Part shown: positions 1-13,426 of the stretch, in pieces
Layout of the letters: the number at the start of each line of letters is the position of its first letter
Position numbering within the stretch: the first letter of the stretch is position 1
DNA from: Amblyornis subalaris
Taxonomy: Eukaryota > Chordata > Aves > Passeriformes > Ptilonorhynchidae
DNA: 64,000 nucleotides
Assembly: GCA_018881555.1 (NCBI GenBank)
Contig: JACAXG010000105.1
Location: 1,542,963 to 1,606,962 of the forward strand
Direction of reading: 5' to 3'
The notes under the pieces: generated by a model
Told to the model about the DNA's origin: nothing
Seen by the model: only the letters and a program-made list of their open reading frames with translations
The model's database searches: none
Translations under genes and position numbers: made by a program

Positions 1-2353
1 TGTTTATCCCATCTGATCAGGCATAGTTCCTATCCCTTCCCGCCATCATTAAAATGGTCAAGTTCAGACCTGAAATGAGTCTTGTTTCCTCATTTGGGCC
101 TCAGGCATTTGTCATATGTGTGTCATTTTGGCTGTGACCCTCTATTCATCAAAATGAGTGACAGTGGAAGTGAAAGAGAAAAAGAGAGAGATCAGCATGT
201 GATGCCATTTTATGCCATCTGGTAGTAAGTATGGGGATGCATATGGGAAAACACTATTTAGAAGGCCTCTTAAAATGTTTACCTACAAAGATTTACTAGT
301 TCACTGCTGCAATCTTCCCTAGCAAGAATAATTCTCAGAATTATTATATCCTCTAAAGCTCATAACAGCATTTACACCTACATTATTTAAAAGTAATGTC
401 CATGTTCCACCTAAGCAGGCTTTCTGTGGGAGGTACTGAACAGTGTAAATCACTTACAATGCCTACATATTTGTGACTTTCATTCTCCTGATTCAAAGAC
501 TTTGAATTTTCTGTGCACAGCAAGAAGACATCCTACTATTTAACTTCACTGAAAAGTTTCAGTTATTCCTTAGAGACTAAATGTAAATCAAAATCAAGTC
601 TGTAGGAATTAATTTCATCTGCATTGTAATAAACATTTTTGCCTCTGTTCACTTTCATGTTTCTTTGCAAATTGGAAGACTAACACATTCATTTCTTTCT
701 AGCAATCATAATTCCAACCATATTCAAAATTAACTCCTGCTTTCTTTAAGAGTCTTAGGCTCTTATCCAGAAGATTGATTTTTCATCTTTGGAGAGTGCT
801 TAGAAACACCCTCTCTCATTCTAGGAGTCAAGTGATCCCATCTCTCTTTAAAGCAACCATCCAAAAGCTATATACTGTGATGCCTTGAACATGTTCCTAA
901 CCTTTCCCATGCAAATTTATAGCATTCACTCTCATGTTTGTAGAATTGGGTACTGATTTTCTACATGACCTTGGTATGTAATGTAAGTATATAACCTGCA
1001 GCAAACCATGAAAGAGAATAGATTTACTTTGCTAAAGATAAAAAAGACTGTTCCTCTTACTAATGTCCCAAATCTTTATTTCACTACTGTGCATAAGACA
1101 GTATGTCAGTGGAAAAAAAAGTATCTCAATTTCACCAGTATTTTGAACGCTTTTCATTTTTTCCATCTGTAGACTTTCTACCAGGGCATTGCAGCCTCAA
1201 GCACTTTGTCATAATTCCTCAAATGATTAACAAGGAGATCATTTAAGCTGAGCAAGTCTCTGAATACACCCATTGCTCTCTAACATGAGAACATCTACAA
1301 AATGGGATGGTTGTGAAATGGCATTTGTACACAATATCAAGTAATCTGAAACACCATATGAAGAATATACCAAAAGTCACAGACAGGATGTCAGCAACAA
1401 AAGAAAATGCTCATTTTCAACTGAAATACAAAGTGGAAGAAATGCTTGCTTTCTTTAAAAAAAAAGTATTTTGGTGCCAAACATTTCAGAGATATTGTTG
1501 AAGAACAGTCCTTCCTCACATAGAGGTTATCCCTGTGATGCTGCCAAGTTCAGTGCCTGAGTGGATGATTTGCCAAGTAAGTGCCAGTTGTGTAATATAT
1601 GCTGTAGCAGGCATGGAAGCAGATTTTACTTTCACACTCGCCTTCTGAATTGGCATTCTTTGACTCTTTTGTGCCAATGTTGCTTCTCTTTCCCATTCTG
1701 TGCCCTCTTTTTTCACTGGAATGCCCTTTCCCCTCACATATAAGCTGAATGTCCCGTTGTTTGCTAGAAAGCAAGAGTTGCTGAATATGGATTTTACAAA
1801 AGTCACTCAGGAAAGACAGACTGTATTACTTGCTACATACCTTATTCACGCGGTAACCCTACGAGGAGTGCATTATTTAAAAAAGCCCCACTTATATTTT
1901 GTCACTTGTAGTTGTCTACCTAAAGTGGATGAAAATAGCTCTTCATTGCTCTGGAGCTTTTCTTTCTCATACACCTTTTTTGTCTGCATGACTGTCTAAA
2001 TTATGCTTCAATTTTTTTCTCTCCCAAATCTTGATTGTCTTCATATGTCTTCCTTTTAGTTTGCAAATTTCTGCTGTTTAGATAAATATTTTCCTACTCT
2101 TCAGTCCTTAACCATATGTTTTGAGTAAAGTCTCTTAACAACTCCACACAGAGTTTAAACACCTCTTTCTATATGCTGACACTTACGTGTGTCCTCACAA
2201 GTAGTAAAACTGGATTTACCAAAGACTTTACAATCAAGTGTTAGTAAGCAAGTAGGTTTATGTAATGAAATGATAGAAATTGTTGCACAATATTAGAAAG
2301 TTTCTGCAAGTTAGACGCAACTTCTAGCTCAGTGGGAGGGTGATTCCTGTTTT
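1..2353. other. Intergenic, no feature recognised
   Basis: AT-rich sequence without a recognised repeat or gene. Short open frames on both strands at 1307-1999 overlap one another and show no known motif. I take them as chance. Confidence 0.6.
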
Positions 2354-3525
2354 CACAGAATCACAGAATCACAGAATGAACTAGCTTGGAAAAGACCTTT
2401 GAGATCATCAAGTCCAACCTATGACCTAAAACCACCTTATCAANTAAACCATGGCACTGAGTGCCACATCCGGTCTTTTTTTAATCACCTCCAGGGACGG
2501 TGACTCCACCACCTCCCTGGGCAGCCATTCCAGTGCCCTATCACTCTTTCAGTGAAGAATTTTTTCCTGATGTCCAGCCTAAACTTCCCCTGGTGCAGCT
2601 TAAGACTGTGTCCTCTCATTCTGTCAGTGATTGCCTGAGAGGAGAGACTGACCCCCACCTGGCCACAGCCTCCTTTCAGGCAGTTGAAGAGAGAGATAAG
2701 GTCTCCCCTAAGCCTCCTCTTTTCCAGGCTAAACAACCCGGTTTCCTCAGTGGTTCCTCATTGGGCTTGTGTTCCAGGCCCTTCACCAGCCTTGTTGCCC
2801 TCCTCTGGACATGTCTGAGCATCTCAACGTCCTTAAAATGAGGGGCCCAGAACTGGGCACAGTACTCCAGGTGCAGCCTCACCAGTGCCGAGTACAGGGG
2901 AAGAATCACTTCCCTGGTCCTGCTAGCCACATTATTCCTGATACAGGCCAAGATGCCATTGGCCTTCTTGGCCACCTGGGCACGCTGCTGGCTCATGTTC
3001 AGTCAGCTGTTGACCCCCAGGTCCCTTTCTGCCTGGCCACTGTCCAGCCTCTCTGTCCCCAGCCTGTAGTGCTGCAGGGGGTTGTTGTGGCCAAAGTGCA
3101 GGACTTGGCACTTGGACTTGTTAAACTTCGTGTTGTTGGACTCAGCCCATCTATCCAGCCTGTCCAGGTCCCTCTGCAGAGCCCTCCTACCCTNTGGCAG
3201 ATCGACACTTGCACCCAAATTGGTGTCATCTGCAAATTTGGTGATGGTGGACTCACTCCCCTCATCCAGATCATCANTGAAGATATTAAACAGGACTGGC
3301 CCCAGCACTGATCCCTGGGGGACGCCACTGGTGATGTGCATCCAGCTGCCAACCGGATGCAGCACCGTTCACNAGCACTCTCTGGGCCTGGCAATCCAGC
3401 CAGTTCTTAACCCAGTGAAGGGTGCACCTGTCCAAGCCATGGGCTGCCAGCTTTTCCAGGAGGATGCTGTGGGAGACAGTCTTGTGTGTGTTGCTTTAAG
3501 TCCAGGTCTGCTGTAGACCATGATG
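2354..3525 (-). mobile_element. CR1 LINE, 5'-truncated, 3' part of ORF2 plus 3' UTR
   Basis: Read on the minus strand, the reverse transcriptase is plain. Motifs seen include VPQGSVLGP (about 3300-3330), the catalytic FADD (about 3224-3235), and downstream text such as [14 protein letters not shown] and [10 protein letters not shown]. The 3' end is a CR1 hallmark: three copies of an 8-base repeat (cacagaat on the + strand, 2354-2377) next to the conserved 3' UTR. The copy is dead. It has an in-frame TGA at 3003-3005 just before the Asn-Met-Ser-Gln-Gln segment, a one-base frameshift near 2740, ambiguous n bases, and no 5' half of ORF2. The 5' boundary near 3525 is where similarity fades, typical of incomplete target-primed reverse transcription. 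Confidence 0.95.
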
Positions 3526-5040
3526 TTCTTCTTCTTTGCTATGGGAGTAGGAAGGATGAGCAGGCTGAACACGGACATATCTTTGATGTCCTTCACCTAA
3601 CCCTCAGTGATCAGAGTAGGATATCAGCCTTGCAGCCTTTGAAGTCACAGAGGACTCCTTCCAAGAACCAAGAATGGACTGAAGGACAAAAATCACTCTG
3701 AGAGTTTGCATTTACATAGAGGTTGCATCAGCTGTACAGGTCTTCGCTTATCAGTCAGAAGGTTGTATTAGTGAGGACGTGTGCTCTGATCCTGGGGCAA
3801 GCATTAGGTGTTTCAACTTAGATTGTATCTTTTTTTTTGTGGCCTAATCAAGCTCAAGTCTCTTTTCCCTGTTGTTTGAGGTTGTGTAGGTAGGCAACTA
3901 CTGCCACTCAGCCAGTGCTTGGTCAAATGTTAAATATAAATACATGAGGGGGTGTGGAATCTCGGAGCCATAATACCTTTACTGAACGTCTCTAAGCTGG
4001 ATCATTTAAACCGTTCCCTCTCTCAGGAAAGCCCCCAAATGTTAAGTGAACTGAGCACTGTATTAAAGTGTTTTGCGTACATCTTTTAGCCAGAGAAACA
4101 GAAGAGACCTCACCATGTAGGACTCATCAAATCTTGAAATTGGTGAGATCCAATTAATACATACTCTCAAGGGTAGCTGATGCCACTGAGGAGTGACCAC
4201 CCAGCAGTCACCACNTGGCACATGCAGAATTCTTTGGAACGCAATGATTTTGTCATGAGGAATTCTACTTAGGAAAATTTTTCTTTGGAGGCAAGTATTA
4301 GTTACTCATTTATTAATGTCTACTACCAATTGGAAACAAACAATAAAGACATCCTCATGAAAAAAAGAGAAAAAAAAACCTTATTGAAATGTTTGGACAT
4401 TGTTCTTTTTTCTTTCTGCTGATAGTAATGGCTTCACCTAAGCATATGTCAAAGTAAGCTATTAAGAAAGAGCAACCGAGTTAACACTCGGTTTAGACTC
4501 CCNGTCAAATTTCTCCATTTCAGCATTCATGAACACACAGAAACAGAGGAACACTGAGTACAGCATTCATATGGGGAGAGAAGGTGAATGAATAGAAACT
4601 CATTAATTTCTTTGGAAATTATATTAATAAATAGCTCACCTTCTTTAAAAGGGAGGAGAAAGACTGCAAATGCTAATCTTTGGTGTGTTTTGAATCACAT
4701 TTTCCCTTGTGAAAGACTGATAACTGCACTTTGCTATGACTGAAATCAGAAGAATTGCAGATGTAGCCATCTTCTATTCTTTTCAGGACTCCAAGAGACA
4801 GACAGACACCTTGCCCAAGTTTCCCAATATTTCTTTGTAGAATTTGAATGCACAACAGAACTCTCAGCAGTTTAACTAAATACGTGCACTTTCTTTATTT
4901 CATAAATTAATTTTCTTAAATTCATGGGATGAAATTATATATAAATATTTAAGTATTTGCAAAACAGGTTTTTCACTGCTAAGCAATCCATTACCTTTCC
5001 TGTAACTTTTCTTAGCTAAACTTCATTGGAACAAATAATC

Positions 5041-5190
5041 AGCTCCTTCTCTCTTCCTCTTGTTCTCTCTCCCTCTCTTTCTTTTCCTCTTCCTTGTTGT
5101 CATTGTCATCTTCACTGTGTTCCTTATTCTTGTCCTCATCATCCTCTTCCTCTCCTTCTTCGACATCTGCTTTGCCTTCTTTTCTTTCTC
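5041..5190. repeat. Pyrimidine-rich low-complexity tract
   Basis: Mostly C and T on the + strand. The minus strand would read as acidic or basic low-complexity peptide depending on frame. A decayed processed copy of an acidic-protein gene is possible, but I see neither a recognisable family nor a poly-A tail. Confidence 0.6.
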
Positions 5191-6671
5191 AACATAGGTT
5201 AGACTAAATTTATGTCTAGGACCCATGAAGGTCTCCCAGATCTTTAAGCAGCCAAAAAGAGACTCAACCTGAGCCAAATATGCAATAGGCTAAACGACAC
5301 AAAAGGAGCTAACTGTCCACAAGGCTTCCATGTGCTGACTCTTTCAAAGATACAGCCCATGCTTTGAGATGACACTGACTCCTATATTACTACATGCCAA
5401 TAACAAAAGGGAAACTGCATTTGCCGCTGGACTATTATGCTCAAAACCAGAAAAGAATTATGACAGGATAAATTCAGATTTTCTTTAGTTAATAAGTTCA
5501 TTTAAAGTTAAATTAATCAGGATGTTAAGAACAGAGGTTGCAGAAGAAAAATTTTAGAAAAATTATGAGAAAAACTTTTTGATCTAATGCTTGCTGTTGT
5601 TGCAGCTGTGCTGTAAGTAGCTTTCTTCATAAAAAGAAGAATTTATTTTTGCATACCTGGAGTCTCCTCGTGTTATTATCTGAAATGCAACACTTGAAGC
5701 ATGGGGGAGTGCAAATGAGAGGTGAAAAATTCCTAATACAATTCATCAGTGTATCTAAGCAACCAAGTGGAGGACTGGATGTGCTGTCTCATGGCCTTCT
5801 GAAACTTTACAGTACCTGCCACTCACCAGTGTGGCCCACTCTGACGACAGATGCAAAAATGGAAAATTTGATAAATCTGACTTCAGGACAAGCAANACGA
5901 TTAAGCTGTGCTTTAGTAAAATAGACCCATCATATAAAGTATTCAAAAGAACTGCTACAGGCTGAGAAGAATAAACTTTCCATCTCTGCTTCATTCACCA
6001 TGATGTGCCTCTCACTGCTTTCTTCTCTTCTTCAGCCCTAATTTCCCCTCCTCCTTCCCTTTTCAACTCCTAATTCTTTCACTGCTTTCCATTCAGGCCT
6101 TGCCCTCTGCATTCAGTTTCTGCTTCTCATTCCCCTTTGCCCGCTACCCGCCCTGCCTGGTCCTTTTTGGGTTCAGTTCTTCTTACTTCAGGCTTTTATT
6201 TCCCTGAGGGATTTGAATAATCACTCCTTCTTTTTTGATCTCATTGTCATCTCAATAGGTCTTGCTGCCTTCCACCCTCTCCTCAAAAGGTAGGTTTCCA
6301 AAGAACGTATTCGCTCCAGAAAGGAGGAAAAAGACCTCTGAAACTCACTGACCCTTCCTAAATTGGATGCCCCATTGTGCATCACAAAATTAGGAATTTT
6401 TCTATTGTATGACAATGTTAACTTTGTTAGTGAATTTCTTTTTTAATGAGCACATTAAAATTCTCCTTAGCCTTAAGAAGACATAACTCTGTCTACTAAT
6501 CTATCATGATTAATTTCTGTCTCCACTCAGCTGAGGGTCAGCTTTAACAAGGCTGATTTAATCTTACATTAAATTTTATGTAAAACATCAGGTGAAGGAG
6601 TAGTCTTTCTAAAGGCCAAATAAATGCTTTTGTAGTATACGAACTAGGAATCCAAAACAAGGCTGACACAC

Positions 6672-6709
6672 AGTTTATACTCTTGACTGTAGTTTATACT
6701 CTTGACTGT
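6672..6709. repeat. Perfect 19-bp tandem duplication
   Basis: The unit agtttatactcttgactgt occurs at 6672-6690 and again, unchanged, at 6691-6709. Absence of differences suggests a recent or polymorphic duplication, or an assembly slip. Confidence 0.9.
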
Positions 6710-8230
6710 ATTTTTAAAATGCCCCTCAAATCTAAAATCTGCAACTGAATGCCTGTGAATGCAACTACGCACACCTGAGCATCTGATCACACTGCTTGAA
6801 CAGAGAAGTCTTTCATATCTGCCATAGGTCAGACCAAAGAACCAGACACAAACATCAGGTATTCCAGGAAAAGAAAATTACAGTGGTATTTCCGAGTCAC
6901 AACTACTGTAAACAAATTAGAGAACAAGTCAAAAAATAAAATAAACAATTTTGCAGCTATTATCAAAGGCTGTCTCTTTCTTTTCACCATATGTAAAAAA
7001 AGAAATAAAAGAAAATTCTCCATGACGTAGCCAAGGCCACAAAACAAGAAGACCTTGAGACAAACTTCTTCAAAGGTCAGCAATATAGGCATAATATATT
7101 CAGTCAGGCTTTTTGCTCCTTAAGTATTCTTGCAATGGCAAAACACAGCAAGTTTGCTACAGACCTTGTAGCTAGGCAAGGAAATGTTAAAACATTCCTT
7201 TTTTTCCTGCAGCACCCAATCACCAGGGTACTAAACTAACATTCCAAAATAAAATGAATGCAGAACCATATGGTTAGTTTTGCAGGAAAAAAATCGCTCA
7301 TGCTTCTGTTTTGTACTACAGATGGTTCTGATGGACAGCACATTTTTACTGCCGAGAAAAATGTGAAGACAATTCTGAAAATCTATTTATGGAACAGTGN
7401 GCTTCTATCAGACACAGGGATAGCTAATTAGAGGGTACCTTTAAAAAGTTGCCATTTCTATTCTGTTCTGCTCCACTTGTATTATCTGATCATGCAAACA
7501 CATTAGCAAATGGATATCTTTTGACCAATGCATTGCTGCATCCAGCCTTAAGACTACATTTTCTTCTATTACTTTCAGTTCCCAGAATTCTCATTTATAC
7601 CTGCAACACTGAGTCTATTGTTACTTGACCTTTTTGTGCATCAGTATGGTTATTTTGTCTTCTAAACTGGGTAAGCATGACTGCCTGGTCTTTTGAAGCA
7701 ACAGTGGTCTTTAGTAGTTGCATAGTAGACACATCTGACCCATCACCATAACTCTGCAGGATGTTGACTAGATCAAAAAAAAAAACAAAGCAGCAACAAA
7801 AATTAGTCCAAGGCCTCTTTGGCCTCTTTCCCTTTACATTTGCAATTCCCATTCACCTCAACAGTTTTCTTGTTAACGGATGATGTAAACCAAAGAGTAC
7901 TTTTAACTTTTTGGTTTTCATTTATAGTTTTCTTAACTATAGGACAGTAATGTCCAAAATGTTCAATGTATCACAATATTGTCAAATAAAATTCTACTGC
8001 AAAACATACATATTTAGATAAAATGTCTCAGAATGATCTCTTCACAAAACATAGGAACATTCATTTAACAACATAAAAAAATCATTCTTATGTCATCTGC
8101 CTGTGACCATAATATTATGAATTTCAGTCTGCTCCCCATGAACTCAGAAGAAGAGAAATCCAGACCATTCTCCCTCCTCCTCCTCTATGCCCTTTGCAAG
8201 AATTTAAATTAGATTTCCATATCTACTTTT

Positions 8231-8262
8231 ACCACTTATATTCTATTTCACAAATAAGTGGT
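8231..8262. repeat. Short inverted repeat (9-bp arms)
   Basis: ACCACTTAT at 8231-8239 and its exact complement ATAAGTGGT at 8254-8262, separated by 14 bases. It could form a small hairpin. No terminator-like or RNA-gene context was recognised. Confidence 0.6.
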
Positions 8263-11200
8263 TTTGTGTAAATGCAGATAGCACACGGTCACAGGCATTC
8301 ATGTTCTACATTCAGTTTAGACTAGTTTGCATAATTTTCTCTTTAGGGATTCTTACAAAAAGTGACAGGGGAATGGAAGTCTGTTTTTTTACTCCTCAGC
8401 CATGAATTCCATCTGTTGTCATGGCACTGAACCCAGTGTTGAATAGCAGCCAGCATTGCTTTTGATGTTCTGTAGGATTAGTAGAGATGTCTGAAGTTAT
8501 TGTACAACATTATTCATTGGAATAGCTCTACCTGAGCTTTATGCAAATGTTAAGTTGCTAAATTAATAAATAAATATGGTATGTCACCAAAATTCACATT
8601 CTGGGGCAAATCCCTNGGACCAGTACTATTTCTGTAATGACTCACATAAAATTTTTTGCAATTACCCTAATTTCTACAAACACAAGTCAAAAATCTGCAG
8701 CATTTTGTTAGAGGCAGTTGAGAAATAATATGGCCAACGAAATATAATGGATGATCTATAGCTAGTGAACTGATGAGGCAAGCTTTATTTTTGTAATCTT
8801 TTAATAAAAATATTTCATTTTCTGGATCTACTTTTGACTCTGATATTTTCTACTGAGCTATCTAGAAATTTCCCATTGATCCTAACTCCAGGAGGAGCCA
8901 AATATTCAATAATTAGAGATATTATTCAATGCTCAGGACATTCAGAACATTCAGTGTCCTACTTCAGATCTTCAAATCTCTTGACACACATTAATCAAAC
9001 TTTCAAAAAAGCCCATTAGAGTAGAAGAGTGCACTTTTTTTTGGTTTTGTTTTCTTATAAAGACAAGTATCAGTGCTGGACAGTTTTTTCTGACATTTCT
9101 TTTCCACCAAAGGTTGTCAGTCTAACAATACCTTGTCTTGTTATGCATACACTTTGGAAAGATTTCAAAGTTTCAAAATGGAGTTTCTGGTCAAAACAAA
9201 GAACATGTCACCTCAGAATGAACTCAGGAAAAGGACATAAACAGTTTTCTGCAACAGATAAATATAAAGGGTAGCACATGAACAAAGCTCTGAACAGAGC
9301 TCCTNTGCTTCCTTTTTCTGTCTCTAGAAACCAAGTTTGCTGGTGTTTCTCAGGAAGTAGCCCAGTTATAGTGGGCTGGGGGAAGAAGAGGTAGNAGTTG
9401 CCATCTCCTGTCCTCAATGGTCCTTCACTGCAGGAACAGCAAGCCCATTTACTNTGCTGTTTCCTGAGGAGAAGCAGTCTAACACTTCATCCTTGGAAAA
9501 GAAGCCTTCAGTTTTGCCTCTGCAGCTGAGAGGTCCTATCTCAGCTCTGCCCAGGGGAGTAGCCTAGTTGGTGGGTCTTTCTAGCAGAAGACACAGGTCT
9601 AGGATGCAGAGCAGACTGCAGATTTGCTATGCCACAACAAAGGCAAGCGCTTTGCTACTGACAGTGCGCTCTGGCTTCAATAAAATGTGTTAGAGAGTGC
9701 TATCTTGCATTCTCTGCATCCTGAGAGGACAAATAGGACCTAGATATTTATTTGCTCCTCTAACTTCTGAAATATTACTGATTTGAAGCCCCTTAGATTT
9801 ATGCTGTTTCTAAACAAAAATAGCCCTTTTTTCCCTAGATTCATTATTTTCATATCAACTGTTTGCACAGACTACAAGGTTCTTGAAAATGGCATTGGTC
9901 TCTTATGAGTGCTTGGAAAATACCCCAGCATTTCCCCACGTGACCCTCTTTAAATAAAACTGTGCAGCCAGCTCAGGTGGTGTTTATGTAGAGTAAATCT
10001 ACTTATTTCAGTAGTAGTATCCTGAAGCTACTTCAGTACAAATTAATATGTTATTAAAGTAATTAATCAGATTCTTATTTGAAATACAAATATAGAATAC
10101 AGATACATTGCCTTGCAGTTCAAAAGAAGTCTTCTGATGTTCCCTGAGAGGAAAGGGTAAGGACGATTGGACTTCTTGGGATACAGGATGGAACACAGAA
10201 TGACAGTATGCTCTGCTGTGCAGGTGGATTTCAGCTGTGGATGTCCTGCCCTGACTGGTGAGCCAGTAAGGCTAAACTTTGATAAATTTAGTGAAGTGAG
10301 GGAACTTTAAAACCGCAGCAACAAATACATGAAAAAGCACCTCCTGCAGAGTTAATAGAGGTAATTTCTTGTTTAATTTGAGAAAAAAATTAGCATGGCT
10401 TAGTCTTTTGTGTGCGAGCTGGCAAAAAGATGTGTTTGTTTTAAAAGAAGAAATCATCATGGCTCACAATACTTTTTCTCATTTCCATAAAGGCCTTTCA
10501 CCCATATCTTTATCTCAGCTTACTAAATTCATGTTTCTTTTATAGCTGGTGCATCAATGTCTGTACATATACAGCACAANGCACTGATGATTGGGAGAGG
10601 GCTGGACACTAAATTGGTTTGGAAGCAGCACACTTTAGCTACTGGTGAGACAGAGGCCGGACTGTTGCTTTACCAGTACTTAAATCCTGTTTCTGTGTGA
10701 CGCCTCCATACCCAGCAGCTANAGGCTGCAGCAGATGTGTAGCATGGGAATGGCATTAGCCTGGAAACTGCTGAGCATCAGCTGCAGCCCTGCTCACCTC
10801 TTGCTTCCTCCTCTGGCAGAGCAATGCAATATGCTCAAATATTTCCTGTATGGGCTCTGTGTCTCCAGGGCTTGACCATACCTCCTTCAGCAGAACTGAT
10901 TGATTACCATGAGATAGGGGTGTTACCTGCACCCTTGCTTTTCAGTGAAGAACAGACCACTGCTGAAGTTAATACAAATTACTGTACCTGGAGATGCTCT
11001 GCTCTGTTCTGCTGTAGGAGCCCCTTCTGCTGCTCCATAGTATGAATACAGTGGTAGAGGACTGACAGTGACAGTATTACAGTGACCCCAGTCTAAGGTC
11101 AGCCATAGCTGGTTTTCTGGTTTTCATGTGCACAAAGGAAGGGGAGAAAGAGAGAGGCCAAGAATCTGGAGTTCATTTTCAGGTTAGATTGAATCTTACC

Positions 11201-12198
11201 AGGAAAAATCTTTTCCTGATGTCTCAAATACCATTCGGTCCCTGCATTAAGCATTCTGTGCAGAGCATACAATACAGACACATTTCACTTGTAGCCTGAA
11301 AAATTAAAGATTGCCTTTTCACTGATGATTTGGTTTATAAAACATTCCATTTAGTCTGCTGGTGCACAGGTGCAGCACTGCTAGCTGAACATGAGCCCAT
11401 GATCCACATGGTAAGGAGGGATGCATATGTATTAGCAGCAGGCTGTATCAGTGAAATTGCTTTCATTTTTCACTGTTGTAGTCCTGTGGGTTAGACTGAG
11501 CTGCCATTCAGGAAATAGAGTCAGACTTGGTTCCCTGCACCCAGAGGAGAGAGTCTCATCTAGTAAATAAGTGTCATGATATCTAATTGTGTGAATTTTA
11601 CTCAGTTTCATTTTTTTCAGTTGTTATGATCTCAGGAACCCATAGATAAGGTATCACCGCAGGAAAAACATTAGGTTCAGGACCAGAATGATCCTGTCTT
11701 CTCTCAAGGACCCTCCTTGGCCAATAAAACTTCCATCCTCCTTAAGGAGATCTAAGAGCTAGTATCTTTTTTTGAAAAAACACACAAAAAAGATGTTGAA
11801 GCACTCTTTTTTCAGGGTTTTAGTAGACAACACTGTATTATTTGCATTTTATTTGGCTTTGCACTGCACTGAGAGTGTCTTCACAGACAGAAACCTTGTT
11901 GATAAAAAGAACAATTGTCTAATCTGTGTCAGTCATGCTGATGGATGCTGTAGATATCTTGATATTATGGTGCTCAATATCATCAGATGGAGCTTGAATA
12001 TCAGCATTAAATTATATTTATAATGAAGTTGAGAGCAAACAGCAATTAATATGTACTGTTAACAGGTTTTCAAAAGGTGGCAGGAAGCCTACTGAGCTCT
12101 CTTTACACAATATATCTCCAGAAAAAGTTTTATAGATAACCTGTTTTCAAAAGACAGAGAGACAGCAAGACAATGAGACAGAGATCTATCAAAGCAAA

Positions 12199-12280
12199 AG
12201 CATTTAGGGCAAGATTATGAAGTTGTTGAGCACTTACAATGTCAAATCCCATTGACTTCAATTTCTCATTAGCATGAGAA
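12199..12280. mobile_element. Possible remnant of an old palindromic amniote repeat
   Basis: The segment around 'gttgagcactta' and 'cccattgacttcaat' resembles a widespread palindromic repeat in reptile and bird DNA that I recall as containing a 'cccattgacttcaatgg' core. Only one arm is recognisable here. The resemblance is from memory and short. Confidence 0.25.
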
Positions 12281-12850
12281 AGAGTTGCACAGTTTCGCCT
12301 TTATTTGATAGTAGGCTTAAAAAATACACATTTGTTAACTTTCAGCTGAAGCATCTCACTAATACTAATTCTATTCAGACTACCCAGCTAAAAGAACATC
12401 GAATAAAATACCTGCATGGGTTTTTTTTTCCTATGCATTCGTGTACACAGGAGTGAAATCCTCTTCAATTTATAGAATACAACTTCTACTCTAAGATTTT
12501 TTTTAAAATAATCAGTCACAGTCTGCTGTATTTTATTCCTCAGAATCTGAGCCAATCTTTCTAAAACTCATTGCAATTTGGAATCAGTTTCTGAAATGTG
12601 AACAGATTTCACAGGTATCCTGAAATATTTCTTTCATGTATATAGAAACAAAACAAGTATTACCAACAACTGAATATTTTTGGATGAAAACTGCCTTTAA
12701 TAAGTTTTCACCAGGAGAAGAATTTGTTCCTTGACATAAAAATAAATTACAGAGGGCTTTCCTTTACTCACTAAGAATTAGTTCTTTCATAAACTTATGA
12801 GGATTTTAGAATTACATGATGCAGATATGTTTTTTAAAGCTGTTCAGGGT

Positions 12851-12856
12851 GAGAGG
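12851..12856. repeat. Target-site duplication, left copy (pairs with 13421-13426)
   Basis: gagagg on the left of the LTR, repeated exactly at 13421-13426. It defines the insertion boundaries. Confidence 0.88.
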
Positions 12857-13420
12857 TGTAGTGGTGGCACAGCCCCTCCCCTGGGCTGTGGCAGACCAAT
12901 GCCCATCAGGTGCTCGCCCTCCAATGGAGGCGGATCTATGGGTGGATCCGAGGGCGGCACCTAGGTCTAGACCACATCCCCCCAATCCAGAAAGTTCTTC
13001 TAAGTTCGGTACCCTGTTGGTTCCCTGTCCCTGTTCGCGCCTCCCTGTTTCCCTCATTGGTTGTATGTTTCTTGTTACCACCCCATTGGTTGTTTCCCTT
13101 TGGCTGTTCCCCTCGACTCCTCCTTCTTTTTCCCCCTGTATAAAAACTCCTGCAACCCCTTAGTTCGCGGTTCTTCACGTCTGGACCCTTTGGATAATAA
13201 AGTATGTGGAACGTAAGTGAGGAATCCCTCTCAATCCTTTACTTTCGGAGACGCTAATTAGTCACCTCTGGCAAGCTAAGGAGTACTCCCTTAGAGAGAA
13301 GCCAGCATCAGCAGGAGATCAGCTTAAACCCTGCTGAGGGTTTAGCCCTCCCAGGCAAGGCAAGCAGGGAGTGACGCTGCGCATTCTCTTGCGAGGACCT
13401 CCTCGCTGCCACGCGTCACA
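12857..13420 (+). mobile_element. Solo LTR of an endogenous retrovirus (class II / ERVK-like), 564 bp
   Basis: Starts TGTAGTGG and ends GCGTCACA, giving TG...CA termini with TGT/ACA inverted ends. It is flanked by a perfect 6-bp target duplication, gagagg, at 12851-12856 and 13421-13426. A polymerase II layout is visible: CCAAT boxes in inverted form at 13056-13060 and 13085-13089 (each in CATTGGTTGT), TATAAAAAC at 13139-13147, and the poly-A signal AATAAA at 13196-13201, about 57 bases after the TATA box. U3 is GC-richer than its surroundings. No internal viral genes flank it, so it arose by recombination between two LTRs. Six-base duplications fit alpha- or beta-retrovirus-type integrases. 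Its orientation is the same as PTPRZ1, 14 kb upstream. Confidence 0.88.
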
Positions 13421-13426
13421 GAGAGG

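Larger units (their letters stand above)
3526..12850. other. Intergenic, low-complexity tracts only
   Basis: No gene recognised. It holds pyrimidine-rich stretches (5041-5190 and about 6000-6210), a 19-bp tandem duplication (6672-6709), a small inverted repeat (8231-8262), homopolymer A and T runs, and a possible old transposon scrap (about 12199-12280). The minus-strand frame at 5023-5277 is a Lys/Arg-rich reading of the pyrimidine tract, not a recognisable protein. Confidence 0.6.

Noticed and set aside
5023..5277. 84-codon minus-strand Lys/Arg-rich frame
   Set aside because: A reading of a pyrimidine-rich tract. The neighbouring frame reads acidic. No conserved family text was found.
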